From: Campylobacteraceae bacterium
GTDB taxonomy: Bacteria; Campylobacterota; Campylobacteria; Campylobacterales; Sulfurovaceae
Length of the DNA stretch: 6,713 nucleotides
Assembly (NCBI GenBank): GCA_027023325.1
Contig: JALVVQ010000296.1
Coordinates: 1-6,713, forward strand
Direction: 5' to 3'
A model generated the notes under the pieces. That model was given only the letters and a program-made list of their open reading frames with translations, searched no databases and was not told the origin of the DNA. Within the stretch, counting starts at the first letter, position 1. Every line of letters begins with the position of its first letter. The position numbers and the translations under genes were made by a program. Shown piece by piece: positions 3,381 through 6,713 of the stretch.

Positions 3381-6212
3381 ATGAATACAGATACTAAACA
3401 GGCTCTATCGACCAAAGTAGGTCGTCGCTCATTTCTGAAGATGGCAGGTTTGGCTGGTGCATTTGGTGCAACCAGTGCATTTGCGACCGCAGGAGTGACA
3501 AGAGCAGCAACGGATGAGGAAGTCAAAAACCCATTCCCAGGATCCAAGAAGGTGAGAACCATCTGTACAGCGTGTTCTGTAGGATGTGGTATCACAGCAG
3601 AGGTTCAGGATGGCGTATGGGTCAGACAAGAGGTAGCACAGGATCACCCGATAAGTAATGGTGGACACTGCTGTAAAGGTGCCGATATGATCGATATGGT
3701 CAGATCAGAAGTGAGACTCAAGCACCCGATGGTCAAAGAGGGCGGAAAATGGAAGCGTATCAGTTGGGATACAGCCTATGAGAGAATCTCATCCAAACTC
3801 AAGAGCATTAGAGACAAAGATGGCCCGGATGCAACAATCTTCCTGGGTTCAGCAAAAATGAGTACAGAGCAAGCATACTACTTTAGAAAGTTTGCAGCCA
3901 TGTACGGAACAAACAATATCGATCACCAAGCTCGAATCTGACATAGTGCAACAGTCGCCGGTGTGGCGAATACATGGGGTTATGGCGCTATGACCAATTC
4001 ACTTGGAGATATCCAAAATGCAAAAGCTATTATTATCTTTGGAGCAAACCCTGCGGTGAATCACCCAGTCGGTTTCGGACATTTCCTGAAAGCCAAAGAG
4101 AGAAACAATGCTCAGATCATCGTGGTCGATCCGAGAATGACAAAAACCGCTGCCAAAGCGGATATGTATGCCCAAATAAGACCGGGTACGGATATTCCGT
4201 TTATGTATGGTATGCTGCATCTGATCTTCAAGAACGGTTGGGATGACAAGAGCTTTGTCAGTGACCGAGTCTATGGGATGGATGAAGTACGAAAAGAAGC
4301 AAAAAAATGGACACCTGAAAAGGTAGAAGATGTGACAGGCGTAAGCAAAGAGCTGCTCATGCAGATCACCAGAGCCTATGCCAAAGCAACACCAGGTACA
4401 CTGATTTGGGCCATGGGCTTGACCCAGCACTCTATCGGTTCTTCCAATACCCGTATGGCGCCAATCTTGCAGCTAGCCTTGGGTAACATGGGTGTAGAAG
4501 GCGGTGGATGTAATATCCTCAGAGGTCATGACAATGTACAGGGTGCGACCGATATGTGTTGTCTCTCTCATACACTGCCTGGCTATTATGGACTCAGCAA
4601 AGGCTCTTGGGGCTATTTCGCCAAGAGTTGGGGTGTGGACTTTGACTGGCTCAAGGGACGCTTCAAAGATGAGAAGATGATGAGCACCAAGGGCTTTACA
4701 CTCGCCAAGTGGTATTCTGGCGTATTGGGAGGCAAAGATGGTGAAGATGCGATCAGTAACGCTGGCACCAACCTCAAGGCACTGTTTGTCATGGGTAATG
4801 GTATCACCTCTATCTCTCAGCAGGCTAAGGTGAAAGAGGCACTGGACAATCTGGAGCTGATCGTACTGGCTGATCCTTTTGTCAATGAAGCAGCTATCCT
4901 GACGGATAAGCAGGATGATGTCTTTATCTTGCCAGCAGCCACACAGTTTGAGACCAGTGGTTCCGTCACGGCGACCAACCGATCTGCACAGTGGCGTTAC
5001 AAAGTCGTAGAGCCTATGTATGAGAGCAAGCCTGACCATGAGATCATGTTTGAGTTTGCCAAGCGTTTGGGCTTTTATGATGAGTACACCAAAGGCATGC
5101 TTATTAAAGAGAACAAAAAAGCGTTTGTTTTCCCAGATGATGCTACCGATGAGATCGCAAGAATCATCAAGACGATCGGCCTGACTGGCTGGACAGCCAA
5201 GCGTCTCCAAAAGCATACAGACAACTGGCATATGTTTGACGAGGTAAGCCTCAGAGGTGCGGGTCCAATGAAGGGTGAGTACTATGGATTGCCTTGGCCA
5301 TGCTGGACAGAGGAACACTCTGGAAGTCCTGTACTGTATAACATTCATCGCTCTGTCAAAGAGGGTGGTATGGGCTTCAGGAACCGATTTGGTCTAGAGC
5401 ATGATGGCGTAGACCTGCTGGCTGGTAAAGGCTCAGCACCTGCACACTCTGCCAATCCAGATGGATACCCAGAGATCACTGCGAAAAATATCGAAGCAGT
5501 GCTTGGCATTACGCTGACAGCAGAAGAAAAAGCAAAGATAGGTAAAAACTGGAAAGTGGATACCTCCAATATCATCGCTGAGAAGTGTATGGAGGCAGGT
5601 ATCGCACCATATGGTAATGCTAAAGCCAGAGCCAAAGTCTGGACATTCCCAGACCAGATACCAATGCATAGAGAGCCACTACACTCTCCACGAGCAGATC
5701 TGGCAAAAGAATATCCGACATATAAGGATAAGCCAAACCACTATAGAACAGATACCAAATATCTCTCTGTACAGACAGAGAAAGACTGGTCCAAAGAGTT
5801 CCCGATCAACCTGGTAACTGGAAGACTGGTCAACCTCAATGGTGCTGGTATGGAAAACAGAGCATCGAAATATTTGGCGGCATTGACGCCGGAGATGTTC
5901 TGTGATATTCACCCTGATCTGGCATTTAATTTGGGCATTAAAAATGGCAATATGATCTGGATACATTCACCAGAAGGTACCAAGATCAAAGTCAAGGCAA
6001 AATTCTCGTACAGTGTAGGCCCGGATAGGGTATTTATACCATTCCACTTTGCTGGTGTATTCCAAGGAGAGGATCTGTCACATAAGTATCCAGATGGGAC
6101 GGCACCTTATGCAGTCGGCGAAAGTGCCAACACTGTCACGAACTACGGATATGATATCGTCACTCAGATCCCTGAGACCAAGGCGGGATTATGCCGCATA
6201 GAAAAAGCGTAG
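3381..6212 (+). CDS. fdhA: Formate dehydrogenase catalytic subunit FdhA, selenocysteine-containing, Tat-exported
   Basis: This gene oxidises formate to CO2 in the periplasm. Translation reads through TGA at 3939-3941 as selenocysteine (residue 187), giving 943 residues; reading the TGA as stop would wrongly split the gene into 186- and 749-residue pieces. The start ATG follows AAGGAG (3366-3371). Residues 14-21 (GRRSFLKM) with the following hydrophobic stretch are a Tat signal, cleaved near 42. Cys62-x2-Cys65-x3-Cys69-x27-Cys97 binds one [4Fe-4S]; Lys99 matches the conserved Lys between that cluster and the pterin. Sec187-His188 is the metal-ligand and active-site pair, and Arg381-Gly-His383 followed by NVQG matches the substrate-site segment of FDHs. 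The C-terminal dinucleotide-binding domain runs from about 807 to 935. The length suits periplasmic FdhA of Campylobacter and Wolinella. Metal is Mo or W, which sequence cannot tell. The fdhB start lies 10 bases after the stop, TAG at 6210-6212. Confidence 0.96.
3939..3976 (+). promoter_or_regulatory. Selenocysteine TGA codon and bacterial SECIS hairpin in fdhA
   Basis: The TGA is followed at once by a hairpin. The apical stem TCGCC (3955-3959) pairs with GGCGA (3965-3969) around the 5-base loop GGTGT (3960-3964). A lower stem pairs CAT (3942-3944) and GTG (3946-3948) with TAC (3971-3973) and ATG (3974-3976), with A3945 bulged and an internal loop between the stems. The loop GG-T falls 19-21 bases after the TGA, the same spacing as in Escherichia coli fdhF as I recall it, where the loop is the SelB contact. 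Protein context supports it: the residues around the codon read ARI-U-HSATVAG, the usual active-site segment of FDHs. Confidence 0.92.
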
Positions 6213-6222
6213 GGGGTGTGAG

Positions 6223-6713
6223 ATGAGCGAATATGCAAGAATGAAATTTTATTGTGATGATGAGCGATGTATCGAATGTAATGGTTGTAGTGTAGCCTGT
6301 GCGGAAGCGCATGAACTGCCTGTAGGCATCAGTAGACGAAAGGTCGTGACGATCAATGAGGGAATCTTCGGCAAAGAGTTTTCTACTTCGGTAGCCTGTA
6401 TGCACTGTACCGATGCACCGTGTGAGCAGGTCTGCCCAGTGGACTGTTTCTATATCAGAGAAGATGGAATAGTGCTGCATGACAAAGACACCTGTATTGG
6501 GTGTGGATACTGTCTGTACGCCTGTCCATTTGGGGCACCACAGTTCCCAACCGATGGCGCGTTTGGTACCAGAGGCGTGATGGACAAGTGTACGATGTGT
6601 GCCGGTGGTCCAGAAGAGACAAACTCTGCCAAAGAGCGAGAACTCTACGGTCAGAACCGTATCGCAGAGGGTAAAGTCCCCATGTGTGCGGCAATGTGCT
6701 CTACCAAGGCACT
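6223..6713 (+). CDS. fdhB: Formate dehydrogenase iron-sulfur subunit FdhB (partial, N-terminal 163 residues)
   Basis: The frame is open from ATG 6223 to the window edge; the C-terminus is missing. AGGGGG (6211-6216) is the ribosome binding site, partly within the fdhA stop. Cysteines follow the four-cluster pattern of DMSO-reductase-family beta subunits: Cys16/19/22/26, Cys59/62/67/71, Cys91/94/97/101, and Cys123/126 with Cys155/159. Each should hold a [4Fe-4S] centre, with residues swapped between sites as in this family. There is no Tat or Sec signal, so it should be carried across the membrane bound to FdhA. It passes electrons from the FdhA cluster towards a membrane cytochrome b, expected as fdhC beyond the window. 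An insertion between the third cluster site and the last two cysteines (about 127-154) is rich in charged residues, as usual for this subunit. Confidence 0.93.
   Translation, partial: MSEYARMKFYCDDERCIECNGCSVACAEAHELPVGISRRKVVTINEGIFGKEFSTSVACMHCTDAPCEQVCPVDCFYIREDGIVLHDKDTCIGCGYCLYACPFGAPQFPTDGAFGTRGVMDKCTMCAGGPEETNSAKERELYGQNRIAEGKVPMCAAMCSTKA

Noticed and set aside
3381..3941. fdhA as a pseudogene broken by a nonsense mutation
   Set aside because: The TGA is at the exact Sec position, followed by His and a SECIS hairpin, with no other defect in the frame.
4473..5348. A 291-residue open frame on the minus strand inside fdhA
   Set aside because: It lies wholly opposite strongly conserved fdhA sequence, its translation resembles no family, and it has no ribosome binding site I can support.
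3963..6212. A separate molybdopterin oxidoreductase gene starting at GTG 3963
   Set aside because: It lacks a ribosome binding site, the Tat signal, the Cys cluster and the active-site residue, and continues in the same frame as the upstream part across a TGA at the selenocysteine position.

Overview
The window holds most of a formate dehydrogenase (FDH) operon from a bacterium that looks like a member of the Campylobacterota (formerly Epsilonproteobacteria). Three things point there. The gene order polyferredoxin, TorD-type chaperone, small Tat peptide, selenocysteine fdhA, fdhB resembles the fdh locus of Campylobacter and its relatives. The promoter region is AT-rich with a clear -10 box and no good -35 box. 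The coding DNA is of moderate G+C, closer to Sulfurovum- or Sulfuricurvum-like genomes than to Campylobacter. The genus is inference only.

Layout: positions 1-210 (minus strand) are the first 70 codons of a substrate-binding, Peripla_BP_6-like receptor that runs off the left edge. Positions 211-570 form a 360-base divergent intergenic region with no gene. It contains a 16-base AT palindrome, a compact block of nested inverted repeats (about 270-371), a candidate operator (485-508) and a -10 box (533-538) for the rightward operon. Positions 571-2247 encode a 558-residue cytoplasmic polyferredoxin with four Cys4 clusters. Positions 2244-3023 encode a TorD/FdhM-like chaperone, translationally coupled by an ATGA overlap. 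A 121-base gap follows with two strong hairpins (3027-3082 and 3095-3123). Positions 3145-3345 encode a 66-residue Tat-exported peptide. Positions 3381-6212 encode the catalytic subunit FdhA, 943 residues, with an in-frame TGA at 3939-3941 read as selenocysteine. Positions 6223-6713 encode the N-terminal 163 residues of the iron-sulfur subunit FdhB, which runs off the right edge.

How the genes work together: FdhA (Mo/W-bis-MGD, Sec187, one [4Fe-4S]) carries a twin-arginine signal and should oxidise formate in the periplasm. FdhB has no signal of its own, should be exported with FdhA, and passes electrons through four [4Fe-4S] clusters, probably to a membrane cytochrome b subunit (FdhC) beyond the window. 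The TorD-like protein probably guards the FdhA Tat signal during cofactor insertion. The small Tat peptide belongs to a family found beside FDH genes whose role is unknown. The polyferredoxin has no export signal, so its place in a periplasmic FDH operon is the main open functional question. Selenocysteine insertion needs selA, selB, selC and selD, none of which is visible here.
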